Below are positions 33,501-41,390 of a DNA stretch of 64,000 bases, piece by piece (position 1 is the stretch's first letter; each line of letters begins with the position of its first letter). This DNA comes from Spisula solida (Eukaryota; Mollusca; Bivalvia; Venerida; Mactridae). Made by a program: the position numbers and the translations under genes. The stretch lies in contig OX365952.1 of NCBI GenBank assembly GCA_947247005.1, positions 47,286,722-47,350,721 of the forward strand, given 5' to 3'. Under the pieces are notes generated by a model. It was not told the DNA's origin, did not search any database, and saw only the letters and a list, made by a program, of their open reading frames with translations.

Positions 33501-36500
33501 GCTGTCTTACTATAAATACAGTATATATAGCTTCGTTTATTAAATGTTTTAATATAATGTATCATATTATATGTAAGTTATTCAATATGGACAAGAAAAC
33601 CTGCGAATTGTGTAATTGACTCTTATTCGCTGTGGTTTGTGCATGATTAAGAACCTCATTACTCCAGAATTGCTTGTACCTTTTGTAGGGCGAGTTCGGC
33701 TGGAAAATATAGGGTAGGATATGCTATTACAGGAATGATGTTTACTCTCACCAAAATAGGTCTCTAAATCTATCAACCATACATCCATGATCAATGTCTT
33801 AGTATTTAGATGATAGTCAGTCGCATTCATTAACAATGCATCCATAAAAAGTTGTCAACCACTACAGCACCTAACACTTACAATGGATGCATTCATAAAA
33901 CAATGCCAACTTCTACAGTACCTAACACTTACACTGAAAAAATGCAACTCCTTATTATACTTGTTGATGAGAATAAAACAATTTTTGAATATTCATACTA
34001 GAAAAATGTTCTTCAACGCATACATTCTTCCACACTTAGACTATTGTTGCTCTATTTGGGGAAATTGCACTAATGACCTCTCAAATGATATGTATAAGTT
34101 TCAAAAACGTGCTGCTCGTATTATTTTGGATAAAGATTTTGATACACCAACAGATGAATTATTTTTGCAACTAAACTGGATGAAATTTTCAGATAGAGTT
34201 AACTACAAAAAAGCTATTCTTATTTACAAGTCACTCAATAACCTTTTTCCAAATTATATGGAGCAGCTATTCACATATAGCGACAACAGGTCATTGAGAT
34301 CATTTGAACAAAGACTTCTTTCTGTACCAAAACCGAGACTTGAGTTTTTCAGAAAATCATTGGCATACTCGGGTGCTAAATTGTGGAACTCACTTCCATA
34401 TGATATCAAAGTATCTGAAAGTGTTAACACATTCAAAAGCAAATATCTAAAGTGGTGGTTCTCTGGTGGTCAACAAACCATTTCTTTCATTTGAAAGATC
34501 ATTTAGGTCCTGGTCTTAGCTCCAACCAGTTGTGTCAATGACTTACTGTATCTATTCCTTATATATGCATAACAGTACATTTTAAACTAAATTTGTTTTC
34601 AGCCAAGTCATAATTTTTTGTTATTGTTGTTATTGTTGATTGTTATCTTCTGTTATTACTGTACATATTATGTAAATGTGTTAATGAGGCTCACAGGGAA
34701 GACTGGGTATACCCAACTGTGTTGCCTCTATAAATAAAGTCTTTATTATTATTATTATTATTATTATTACAATGGATGCATTCATAAAACAATGCCAACT
34801 TCTACAGCACCTAACACTTACAATGGATGCATTCATAAAACAATGCCAACTTCTACAGCACCTAAAAACTTTCCTTTCATAATAACCAAACTTGTCAACA
34901 AAGACCATCACCCATTTATATTATACCGTCGTTTTACATTTCACAACTAGACGAGAACGTGGTATATCGTCCGCTTTAAGTGCAGAAGGTCACGGGTTCG
35001 ATCTTAGACATTGTCATACGAAATGAAAATGGTACATGTACCAGTTTTTCCCTCGCTTGGCAAACGCTCAGCATAAAAGGGAAGGGGGCTTTCCTCTCCT
35101 TTACCCACGTGGCGATGGATACCACCAGAAATGAGGTATTGCCCTCGTGGCGATGGATACCACCAAGCATGAGGTGTTGCCCTTGTGGCGATGGATACCA
35201 CCAGACATGAGGTGTTGCCCTCGGGGCGATGGATACCACCAGACATGAGGTGTTGCCCTCGTGGCGATGGATACCACCAAGCATGAGGTGTTGCCCTTGT
35301 GGCGATGGATACCACCAGACATGAGGTGTTGCCCTCGGGGCGATGGATACAGCCAGAAATTAGGTGTTGCCCTCGTGGCGATGGATACCACCAGAAATGA
35401 GCTGTTGCCCTCGTGGCGATGGATACCACCAAGCATGAGGTGTTGCCCTCGGGGCGATGGATACCACCAGAAATGAGGTGTTGCCCTTGTGGCGATGGAT
35501 ACCACCAGACATGAGGTGTTGCCCTCGGGGCGATGGATACCACCAGACATGAGGTGTTGCCCTCGTGGCGATGGATACCACCAAGCATGAGGTGTTGCCC
35601 TTGTGGCGATGGATACCACCAGACATGAGGTGTTGCCCTCGGGGCGATGGATACAGCCAGAAATTAGGTGTTGCCCTCGTGGCGATGGATACCACCAGAA
35701 ATGAGCTGTTGCCCTCGTGGCGATGGATACCACCAGAAATGAGGTGTTGCCCTTGTGGCGGTGGATACCACCAGAAATGAGGTGTTGCCCTCGGAGCGAT
35801 GGATACCACCAGACATGAGGTGTTGCCCTTGTGGCGGTGGATACCACCAGAAATGAGCTGTTGCCCTCGTGGCGATGGATACCACCAGACATGAGGTGTT
35901 GCCCTCGGAGCGATGGATACCACCAGAAATGAGGTGTTGCCCTCGTGGCGATGGATACCACCAGAAATGAGGTGTTGCCCTTGTGGCGGTGGATACCACC
36001 AGAAATGAGGTGTTGCCCTCGGAGCGATGGATACCACCAGACATGAGGTGTTGCCCTTGTGGCGGTGGATACCACCAGAAATGAGCTGTTGCCCTCGTGG
36101 CGATGGATACCACCAGACATGAGGTGTTGCCCTCGTGGCGATGGATACCACCAGAAATGAGGTGTTGCCCTCGTGGCGATGGATACCACCAGACATGAGG
36201 TGTTGCCCTCGTGGCGATGGATACCACCAGTCATGAGGTGTTGCCCTCGTGGCGATGGATACCACCAGACATGAGGTGTTGCCCTCGTGGCGATGGATAC
36301 CACCAGAAATGAGGTGTTGCCCTTGTGGCGGTGGATACCACCAGACATGAGGTGTTGCCCTCGTGGCGATGGATACCACCAGAAATGAGGTGTTGCCCTT
36401 GTGGCGGTGGATACCACCAGGAGACAGGAGTTGATAGTGAGTAATATAAGTTAGTTGTGAAAATAAATTAGTATCTTTACACTCAATAACATGCAATAAC

Positions 36501-37295
36501 AACACCTAATTATACAAACATTCTAGTGTTATCACACACAGCAGCTAACAGTCACCATATACAACCTATATCAATAATATATAGACTTATTCTTTAATTA
36601 TAATGTTTCGGCCTAAGACTTATTAATTTCAAACTGGCTGACATGAATGCCTGAAGTATGTAGATTAAATCATTTTGTTTGTTGATTTTGAAACAAAAGC
36701 CTTAGGCCGAAACGTTATGATTACAGAGTAGAAACTATGAGTGTTCTTTTTATTAACAGTTCCCTATGGAATGAAGTCAGAGCTGTAATAATATATAGCT
36801 TAAAGAGCAATCATGATTATGAATGATAACAATCACTTGTTAGAGATTCATGAAATTTAGATTTTAACAGAAAACATACATATTAGTAACTATTGCACAC
36901 AGGACTGTAGTCCATTAGATATACGTAACTTCAAACTATAATTATAAACGTAAATCAATAATCTTATTTCTGGTAAATTTATACAAATACAGAGTTGAAA
37001 TATATTAAATGGTTTTGAATGCCGAGTCATGTGGTAGTGGGCACAACAACAGCTTTGGACATAATGTTAGAAGGGAAACAACTTTACCTCCGAGTGAAAC
37101 AAACGCCGCATACAGACCACCAGCCCAGGCTGTAGAAGCGGACTTTCCTCCATATTCATCCAGTAGGACAGCGTGAACTATTCCAACTCCGTACAAAAAC
37201 ATTCCGAAGATCATGAAGTATCCGAATGAAGATACGAGTACAACCCATGACCAGCCTCGATCCAGGTCCTCCATCTGTGACATCATAGGCGTCAT
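18149..37295 (-). CDS. SLC16 monocarboxylate-transporter-like protein (whole gene, 5 coding exons)
   Basis: Spliced CDS: 37295-37088, 29918-29775, 27792-27016, 22805-22755, 18555-18149; 208+144+777+51+407 = 1587 nt, 528 aa plus stop, all junctions GT-AG and all with one split Gly/Ala codon base carried over. It is a major facilitator superfamily carrier: N-terminal DRGWSWVVLVSSF (residues 12-24) is the MCT signature before TM1. GPVSSVIIDRFSCR (about 70-83) is the TM2-3 loop, and FRRWRNTALGIAVSGVGVG (136-154) is the second signature in TM4-5. A cytoplasmic loop with RQESINSDTEERISRRQ lies between TM6 and TM7, TM7-12 follow, and the long Ser-rich tail ends in DDYDD. The family moves monocarboxylates, aromatic amino acids or other small solutes across the plasma membrane, often with protons; the substrate here cannot be assigned. 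Length is typical (MCTs about 430-560 aa). A 5' non-coding exon must lie upstream of 37320. Confidence 0.92.
18647..19269. mobile_element. About 620-bp TIR element in SLC16-like intron 4
   Basis: Left tatatatgagccagtctcca and gcaaaacctgctat; right agcaggttttcctggagact and ggctcatatata. The inverted repeat is about 37 bp with two or three mismatches, TA-rich ends. No transposase. Confidence 0.78.
19270..20370. other. Intron 4, no feature seen
   Basis: AT-rich intronic sequence of the SLC16-like gene; nothing recognised. Confidence 0.35.
20371..20532. repeat. 162-bp near-perfect palindrome (foldback)
   Basis: The arms 20371-20440 and 20463-20532 are reverse complements over most of their length: gaataaaacacgggca.. 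ttcggatgcggaaaa against ttttccgcatccgaac.. gcccgtgttttattc. Probably a foldback element or a fused pair of terminal repeats; no protein role. Confidence 0.85.
20533..21347. other. Intron 4, no feature seen
   Basis: No recognised element; short open frames without family resemblance. Confidence 0.35.
21348..21605. mobile_element. MITE family P, copy 1 (258 bp)
   Basis: Ends aggcacatggttt / aaaccatgtgcct. Internal inverted pairs gagaaggttgtgcagcggcc / ggccgctgcgcaaccttctc and agccgcaacggatat / atatccgttgcggct make most of the element a hairpin. Other copies at 26381 and 37402. Confidence 0.88.
21820..22230. repeat. Dispersed repeat enclosing a 164-bp hairpin
   Basis: tcaaacctctattaaagacc begins a repeat I associate with molluscan genomes (confidence low). 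Inside it, 22052-22125 and 22139-22215 are inverted copies: gaattgttctgttttatttt, gctctgacggaactggaaac against gttccgtcagagcggtacat, aaaacagaacaattctctga. Confidence 0.65.
22491..22718. mobile_element. MITE family Q, copy 5
   Basis: 228 bp, ends aagcctaggtcccactgag / tcagtgggacctaggctt. It ends 36 bp inside the intron from the exon 4 donor of the SLC16-like gene. Confidence 0.9.
22755..22805 (-). CDS. SLC16-like exon 4 (51 nt, TM10-11 loop)
   Basis: Acceptor ...tgtttaag|GT, donor ATCGCAG|gtaagc. Encodes (G)VIVDEGGTYEHAFMIA, equivalent to the 'G...D.TG.Y..AF...G' stretch ahead of TM12 in SLC16 members. Phase matches both neighbours. Confidence 0.85.
23270..23460 (+). mobile_element. SINE family U, copy 2
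   Basis: ggtcaatggctggcgtgctt (A-box-like), ggcgacccgggttcaaatac (B-box-like), then atatgcctaccatatttcaa and agctgactggcaaattaagg, matching copy 1 at 11505 in order. Confidence 0.65.
23461..24096. other. Intron 3, no feature seen
   Basis: Nothing recognised. Confidence 0.35.
24097..24282. repeat. Degenerate tandem repeat, unit about 22-25 bp
   Basis: Repeated atatggaaatgacctt / acgatttgga / gatatgaaaatggcctaaac modules with drifting spacing; old and diverged. Confidence 0.5.
24283..24426. mobile_element. MITE family S, copy 2
   Basis: ggtgatatgtaatattgatc ... ggataaggacaaccaatccg ... gattggctatccttagt ... agatcaagattgaatacca: reverse-oriented relative to copy 1 at 16900. Confidence 0.72.
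24427..26380. other. Intron 3, little recognised
   Basis: AT-rich intron. Short recurring gatagctca words at 24846, 25141 and 25200 and a repeated ttcggactgacag at 25482/25552 are too weak to define elements. Confidence 0.35.
26381..26981. mobile_element. MITE family P, copy 2, split by another MITE
   Basis: Ends aggcacatggtttcaaat / accatgtgcct as in copy 1. The internal gttgtgcagcgg and gccgcaacggatat modules are present. Interrupted by the element at 26453-26746; without it the copy is about 300 bp. Its right end lies 34 bp from the exon 3 donor of the SLC16-like gene. Confidence 0.85.
26453..26746. mobile_element. 294-bp GTTAAC-rich MITE nested in MITE P
   Basis: Ends aggtttgtgaagttggcagt and tagctgttagatgttaactc are mirrored by gagttaacatctaacagcta and actgccaacttcacagacct. 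Flanked by an 8-bp near-duplication atgtagag / atgtatag, the length expected for hAT-type insertion. The interior is repeated gagttaacttctgagttaac in both orientations. Confidence 0.85.
27016..27792 (-). CDS. SLC16-like exon 3 (TM4-TM10)
   Basis: Acceptor ...ttttttcag|GT, donor ATAACTG|gtgagt. 259 residues from GFGGGVGYTATMVVVGF through the second MCT signature, TM5-6 (YFIFLAGIGLHKCLFAVLC), the central loop and TM7-10, ending FCSVGTVIGPVIT. Contains the Arg/Asp-type charged residues expected in TM8 (ILARVMTSLISE...). Confidence 0.93.
27850..28844. other. Intron 2 (left part), no feature seen
   Basis: AT-rich, nothing recognised. Confidence 0.35.
28845..28950 (-). mobile_element. Retroposon R fragment
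   Basis: gataattattaagtcggaca and ggcagcacttaac, then caaggcacaatgcccaac. Confidence 0.75.
28951..29595. other. Intron 2 (right part), no feature seen
   Basis: No recognised element. Confidence 0.35.
29596..29822 (-). repeat. 56-bp tandem duplication of exon 2 end plus splice donor, 4 copies
   Basis: The last 43 nt of exon 2 (minus strand: ccatacctcacgcttactat ... atagttggcg) with the donor gtaagtatttaga are present four times at exact 56-bp spacing; donors fall at 29773, 29717, 29661 and 29605. Copies differ by one or two bases (ggtctaaa against ggactaaa; ccaact against ccaatt). Reading past the first donor meets an in-frame stop within the first extra unit, so use of an outer donor would truncate the transporter after TM3. 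Confidence 0.95.
29775..29918 (-). CDS. SLC16-like exon 2 (TM2-TM3)
   Basis: Acceptor ...ctattttag|GT, donor GTTGGCG|gtaagt. Encodes (G)PVSSVIIDRFSCRTAMFI then DGVLTTLGCLATAFSPYLTL. The last 43 coding bases and the donor are repeated three more times further into the intron (see 29596-29822). Only the exon-proximal donor at 29773-29774 keeps the frame. Confidence 0.9.
30530..30650. repeat. ATCGATAGT-rich patch
   Basis: Repeated actatcgatagt-type words in both orientations, preceded at 30185-30300 by tattgcaatac-type simple sequence. Nature unclear; probably remnant repeats. Intron 1 of the SLC16-like gene. Confidence 0.45.
30893..31359. repeat. 31-bp minisatellite, 15 copies
   Basis: Unit ggtatgtactgatatacgat+ctctattaaca, period 31, with cga/tga and ggt/gat variants arranged non-randomly. 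Confidence 0.96.
31360..32286. other. Intron 1, no feature seen
   Basis: No recognised element. Confidence 0.35.
32287..32583. repeat. 23-bp minisatellite, about 13 copies
   Basis: Unit ctaactctcgtactaacacg+cac, period 23, little divergence, unrelated in sequence to the 23-bp array at 9.4 kb. Confidence 0.96.
32872..33090. mobile_element. MITE family T, copy 2
   Basis: Left aggcccccatctcccgaagt with atctcaagtag; right ctcaatttgagatccttagg and tagatcggggcct. Same family as 10677. The flanks 32584-32871 and 33091-33835 show nothing recognised. Confidence 0.75.
33838..33937. repeat. 51-bp repeat units on the left flank of the LINE
   Basis: Unit acaatggatgcattcataaa .. acaatgccaacttctacagc .. 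acctaacactt; one good and one diverged copy. The same unit occurs twice at 34770-34870, on the other side of the LINE. Confidence 0.85.
33938..34768 (+). pseudogene. 5'-truncated CR1/L2-like LINE with reverse-transcriptase C-terminus
   Basis: The open reading frame to the stop at 34492-34494 encodes the C-terminal part of a non-LTR ORF2: NAYILPHLDYCCSIWGNC, then KFQKRAARIIL, LNWMKFSDRVNYKK and LAYSGAKLWNSLP. These are standard thumb-region motifs of CR1/L2-like LINEs. Catalytic blocks (F/YxDD) are missing because of 5' truncation. The first about 18 codons of the open frame (from 33883) belong to the flanking 51-bp repeat, not to the LINE. The 3' UTR ends ataaataaagtctttatt with an (att)n tail to about 34768. 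It lies antisense in SLC16-like intron 1. Confidence 0.88.
34770..34870. repeat. 51-bp repeat units on the right flank of the LINE
   Basis: Two near-identical copies of the unit described at 33838. Either a pre-existing tandem repeat hit by the LINE or a long target duplication. Confidence 0.88.
34935..35108 (+). mobile_element. SINE-like fragment adjoining the 38-bp array
   Basis: gtggtatatcgtccgcttta and gaaggtcacgggttcgatct are A/B-box-like; the body contains ttttccctcgcttggcaaac and gctcagcataaaagggaagg, a layout I associate with molluscan tRNA-SINEs. Runs directly into the array. Confidence 0.6.
35109..36420. repeat. 38-bp minisatellite, about 34 copies, with higher-order structure
   Basis: Unit gtggcgatggataccaccag+acatgaggtgttgccctc, period 38. 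Variants (agcatgagg, aaattagg with gatacagcc, gagctgttg, ggcggtgg, cggagcg) recur in blocks: an 8-unit block (304 bp) repeats between about 35200 and 35700, and a 6-unit block (about 228 bp) between about 35750 and 36100. All three minus-strand frames are open for up to 438 codons because the unit lacks stops; not a gene. Within SLC16-like intron 1. Confidence 0.96.
36600..36718. repeat. Inverted repeat pair around 83 bp
   Basis: ataatgtttcggcctaag and cttaggccgaaacgttat match as inverted repeats at 17 of 18 positions. Possibly a tiny TIR element. The rest of 36421-37087 shows nothing. Confidence 0.7.
37088..37295 (-). CDS. SLC16-like exon 1 (start, TM1)
   Basis: The exon runs from acceptor ...atatttcag|ATCACG (exon edge 37320) to donor CTCGGAG|gtaaag. 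First in-frame ATG at 37295 gives MTPMMSQMEDLDRGWSWVVL. The 25 nt between acceptor and ATG carry no in-frame stop, so an upstream coding exon is not excluded, but the DRGW motif sits where the family N-terminus is expected. Confidence 0.9.
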
Positions 37296-37401
37296 GACGT
37301 CACAAACTGTGCCACGTGATCTGAAATATAAAATGCGAAAATACATGACCCCCTTTGGTGTTGGAGAAACATGAAATATGTTATAAATCAACAAAAAATG
37401 C

Positions 37402-37645
37402 CTAGGCGCAAGAATCAAATTTTCTGAGTGCACCCTACATGTGTGTATATTGTACCTTATGTTTAGGGAAGGTTGTGCAACGACCATGTTTAGCCGCAAC
37501 GGATATGACGTTACGAAAGCTGGTACTCAGTTTTTCTAAAGTTGTCAAAGCAAACACGGATACCATGTTCTGTGACGTCATACCCGATGCGGCTAAACTT
37601 TACGCTCTGTGTGACTAACTAAACCTTTTAACCGCACGTCAATGA
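37402..37645. mobile_element. MITE family P, copy 3 (diverged)
   Basis: tctgagtgcaccctacat, gggaaggttgtgcaacgacc, agccgcaacggatatgacgt and gtgacgtcatacccgatgcg follow copies 1 and 2 in order; the outer ends are eroded. Lies about 80 bp upstream of the exon 1 acceptor of the SLC16-like gene. Confidence 0.75.
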
Positions 37646-38439
37646 GCCCCTACTCCCGTGATTACTCTATGTATACATACGCTGTGTTTGATTGATTCAA
37701 GCTTTTGCACACACGCCTTTATGGGGCATGAGTCCAAACACAGCGATCTACTCGACCTTGAACCTTGTTGCTTCCGACTAAATTCTTGCCGAGAAATCAA
37801 TTATTGTGCAAGCTAATCTAATAGTTGATCAAATACCGCCTAACCGTCACGAAATGTTGAACAAGATAGAGATATTCGATAGCAATTTGTAAATAGGAAA
37901 ATAATTGATTGCAGAATATGAAATTCAAGGATGAAACTTATGTCATGTTTCTAACCAGCATAACGAGAGCGTCTAAGGATCGACTGCAATGGAGTGCATC
38001 AATTAACTCCGCACCTTTGTTAGTACATGTATATGTATACGGAATATCAATGCAGTATGCTGATCTGTATGGGCCGTATTGTCTCGAGTTGCTTGTGTAA
38101 TGCCGTGTCTCACGAGACCGCTTGATCCAGCGAGATGCGGTATGAGGCAATCATCGAGAGGTAATAAGGCTGAACGGATCAACACAACTGCAGTAATATT
38201 CCTTTTTTTTATAGCTACAAAAGTGAAAAAGCGTTAATGTCATGAACATCGGCATATTTTCGGCATAAAACGCAACAAATGTTTTCGTCGTGACGTCATT
38301 GACGTTGACATAATTAAGTTCGGCATATAACACATCAGACTAGCACGATACGGATTCGGAAAATCAGACATGTATGATACGGAAAATGCAATATGTCGAG
38401 TTGTGTATTCCACTGTTGTGTATTTACAGAAATATTCAG
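37646..38439. other. Upstream of SLC16-like exon 1, no feature seen
   Basis: Should hold, or lie near, the 5' non-coding exon or promoter of the SLC16-like gene; no core promoter motif or splice donor could be assigned. Confidence 0.35.
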
Positions 38440-39730
38440 GTTGTCCCTTGAGCCGGGCATCGTACCCGATGACTGGAAAAAAAGGCAACAATTGCACCTG
38501 TCTTTAAGAAGGGCCCAAAATCCAAACCAAGTAACTGTAGACCAATATCCCTAACATGCATAGCGTCAAAACTAATGGAGCACATTATAGTCTCCAACCT
38601 GATGACATTCTTTGACCAACATGACATACTGAGCCCATACCAACATGGATTTCGGACAAAACGCAGCTGCGACACTCCGCTCCTCAGCTTTACCCAGGAA
38701 GCTTTTGACAGCTAGGATGATTCTTGAACAACCGCAGCCAGAGGGTTGCGGTTGAAGGTCATATCTCTGACGAACTATCTATCCGGTGTCCCTCAGGGCT
38801 CTGTTCTCGGACCCAATAACAAGGTTATTTGCGGACGACACCATAGTTTACCTGACAATTAAGGGACAGACGGACGCAAACACCCTACAAGAAGACCTAC
38901 GTTAACTAGAGTTTTGGGAACGTGAGTGGGCTATGGAGTTCAACCCCGACAAGTGTGAGGTACTTACGAATCTCCCGTAAAAAGAACTCAATTATATTTC
39001 CCTACACTCTCCACAACAAAACACTGAACACTACAGACAATGCAAAATAGCTTGGAGTCACTATCTCTAAAGATCTAAACCGGACCCCCACATAAACAAC
39101 ATAACCTCCAAGGCCAAAAATTCACTCAGATTCATTCAAAGAAATATTAAAACACGAAACAAAAAGGTCAAAGAATCTGCATACACAACATACGTAAAGC
39201 CCCAAATAGAATACTGCTCCGTCATTTTGCACCCCTGGCAGAAACATCTCATAAATAAGGTTGAAGGTGTCCAGAGAGCTGCAGCCAGATACGTCTGTGG
39301 AAACTATGACTATCAGAGCAGTGTCACCACTATGCTAAACGATCTTGGCTGGGTGACACTGCAACAACGAAGACTGCAATCATCCTTAATCTTCCTATAT
39401 AAAGTCCAAAACAACCTAGTCTTCGTTGATCATAATCATCTCATCCCAACCCGCAATCAGAATTTTCTAATACCCCACTCAAATACCCAATATCACATCA
39501 ACTCCTTTTTCCCGAGAACATTAAGACTTTGGAACAGTCTCCCAACCCAGGTCAAATCGAGTCCCAGCCTAGACATCTATTCTAACAGGCTGGCGACGGT
39601 CACATTCTAGTCTGTACTATTCTGTTTTTATCCTTTCAACTATTTATAACACTGTTTCCCAGACAACGCGCCCCCCAATTATAATCGAGTTCGATTGTTT
39701 TTGGAGTATCATGTAGATGTAGATGCACTC
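38440..39730 (+). pseudogene. Decayed non-LTR retrotransposon reverse transcriptase
   Basis: In consecutive broken frames: PGIVPDDWKK, ATIAPVFKKGPKSKPSNCRP then ISLTCIASKLMEHII, SPYQHGFRTKRSCDTPL, then YLSGVPQGSVLGP, RLFADDTIVYLTIKG (the FADD catalytic pair), EWAMEFNPDKCEVL, VKPQIEYCSV, and an intact C-terminal part 39227-39610 with VEGVQRAAARYV and LWNSLP. At least three frameshifts, several stops and a deletion between GSVLGP and FADD. The end catgtagatgtagatg (about 39710-39726) looks like the 3' terminus. A different LINE lineage from the one at 34 kb. Intergenic, antisense to the SLC16-like gene. Confidence 0.9.
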
Positions 39731-39773
39731 TACGATTTGGCCTGTACTCGTGACAATACAGTGTTGGTTACAA

Positions 39774-39930
39774 TGTATATAGAGAAACTCGGGTCACTGT
39801 CCGGTGAGAACAATGTTATCAGGCGAGGTGATATCGTCCGGGTGGCGAGCCTTTGGCGAGTCACCCCGGACGATATCGCCGAGTCTGATAACATTGTTCG
39901 ATCCGGACAGTGACCCGAGTTTCTATTTAT
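39774..39930. repeat. 157-bp hairpin, arms about 76 bp, 4-6 bp loop
   Basis: Left arm (gagaaactcgggtcactgtc, gaacaatgttatcagg, ggtgatatcgtccggg) is mirrored by right arm (cccggacgatatcgcc, ctgataacattgttc, gacagtgacccgagtttct) with few mismatches; the loop is around ctttgg. More GC-rich than its surroundings. Confidence 0.92.
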
Positions 39931-41209
39931 CATGCAACCAGCACCACGGAACAAGTAAGGGGCGTAATTCTTCATTTTTTAAAGTTACAACCGAGTTGTG
40001 GGTTTTAGTAGATCCAGTAAACCCGCCGATTAACACAATTCAATGTGCTTCCGCGAAACAAAATAGTTCTCAATTCTACGCTGCTTAACAAAAGAAATAT
40101 TAAAAAATAAAATATTTCAATTATATATTCAGAAAGGGAAATCTTAGTAAATGATATTACCAAATAACTACATTGTGTCATAATAGTAGAATAAAATTTC
40201 GCTCATGAATTTATGAAGTTTTTTAATGAATCATCAATGACGTACGGTCGTTTACTACGTCATCCTTCTGTTATTCTTAACAATGCCTTGGAATAAATAC
40301 AAACGTGGACTATGTGAAACACTGGGGTGTTTGCGGTAACTGTCAGTGCAAAATTGAATTCCGGACGGGGGAAATAACTTCAAGAATGAACAGTTTATAC
40401 AAGCTTACTCGTCTTAGTCAAGTTGGTGGGTGGAGAATGGCAGTTGGGAGACCTCAATGCTTGGAAAATCGATGGAAATAGAATATGGTAAGACATTGAT
40501 CTTGTTGAAGAGCCTATTGCATTGTTTTATGTTTTACCTATGTATGAACCATATCTACACTGAATCTAACAGTGATATAACTGACCCACTTAGTCTTAAG
40601 ATTCGCCAAAAATTTCCGACTTTTTTCATTTTCAATGATTTTGTATGCGCATCGTATCGAGTCTTCAAATGAGTTCAAAATTGCATTTTGTCCAGTGTAT
40701 TTGATGTGGAACCGTTGTCTATGCATACTCTTTTATGTGTATTTATCTTTGATGATCCTACGCCAGTGGATTTATGTGTGTTTATTGTTTTTTTCAGGGC
40801 CTTTCCCAAACGATTGACCCTTGGATGACCCGTATGAATTCAAGAAAAAATACACTGGCGTAGCCCTACATGGCGAAGAAATATTGCTGATGTTGGTTGT
40901 AAATCTAAACTTTGAATAAATATTAGCTATCAAATGTATATTTTTGTAGTTTTCAATAATATGTAGGTCAGTTTTAGACGGAATGAGAAATGGGAAAATA
41001 GTCCGTGATTTGTGGGCGGAGCCAAAAAGTGTTCTCAGGCTACTAGCAGCCTATTGACCTGAGAACACATACTGTTCTCAGGTCATGTGTTATCAGGCAG
41101 TTACCATGGCAGTTGCATGATAAATGATAAACTTGTAAATTATTAAAATATTTAGGGTTATCGTTGTTCCTGTGTCTGAGTTTGATTCGAATAGTCAAGT
41201 GAAAGGATA
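39931..41209. other. No gene seen
   Basis: Only an 11-bp inverted pair ctacgccagtg / cactggcgtag (40749/40849) and a gttctcagg.. / cctgagaac patch at 41030-41085. Confidence 0.35.
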
Positions 41210-41390
41210 GTAAAGTAGGACAGAGAAGGCAGCACTCAACTTAAACAGCCGAGTACAGAAAACATACCACAATTACACGACACAATGCCCGATACACAAC
41301 TGAGCGAGAAAATGAACTGTCAAAAGTCGTAAGTCACAGTCCCAGCTGTCAAAAAGCTAAACGATTTAGTTTTGATGATATGACTCCCGA
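41210..41390 (-). mobile_element. Retroposon R fragment
   Basis: gtaggacagagaaggcagca, ctcaacttaaacagccgagt, acagaaaacat and cacaatgcccgatacacaac. Confidence 0.72.

Noticed and set aside
35101..36505. Minus-strand open frames of 438, 381, 194 and 187 codons
   Set aside because: All lie within the 38-bp array; every frame is open because the unit has no stop in that direction, and the 'protein' is the same 38-residue repeat read in rotating frames.
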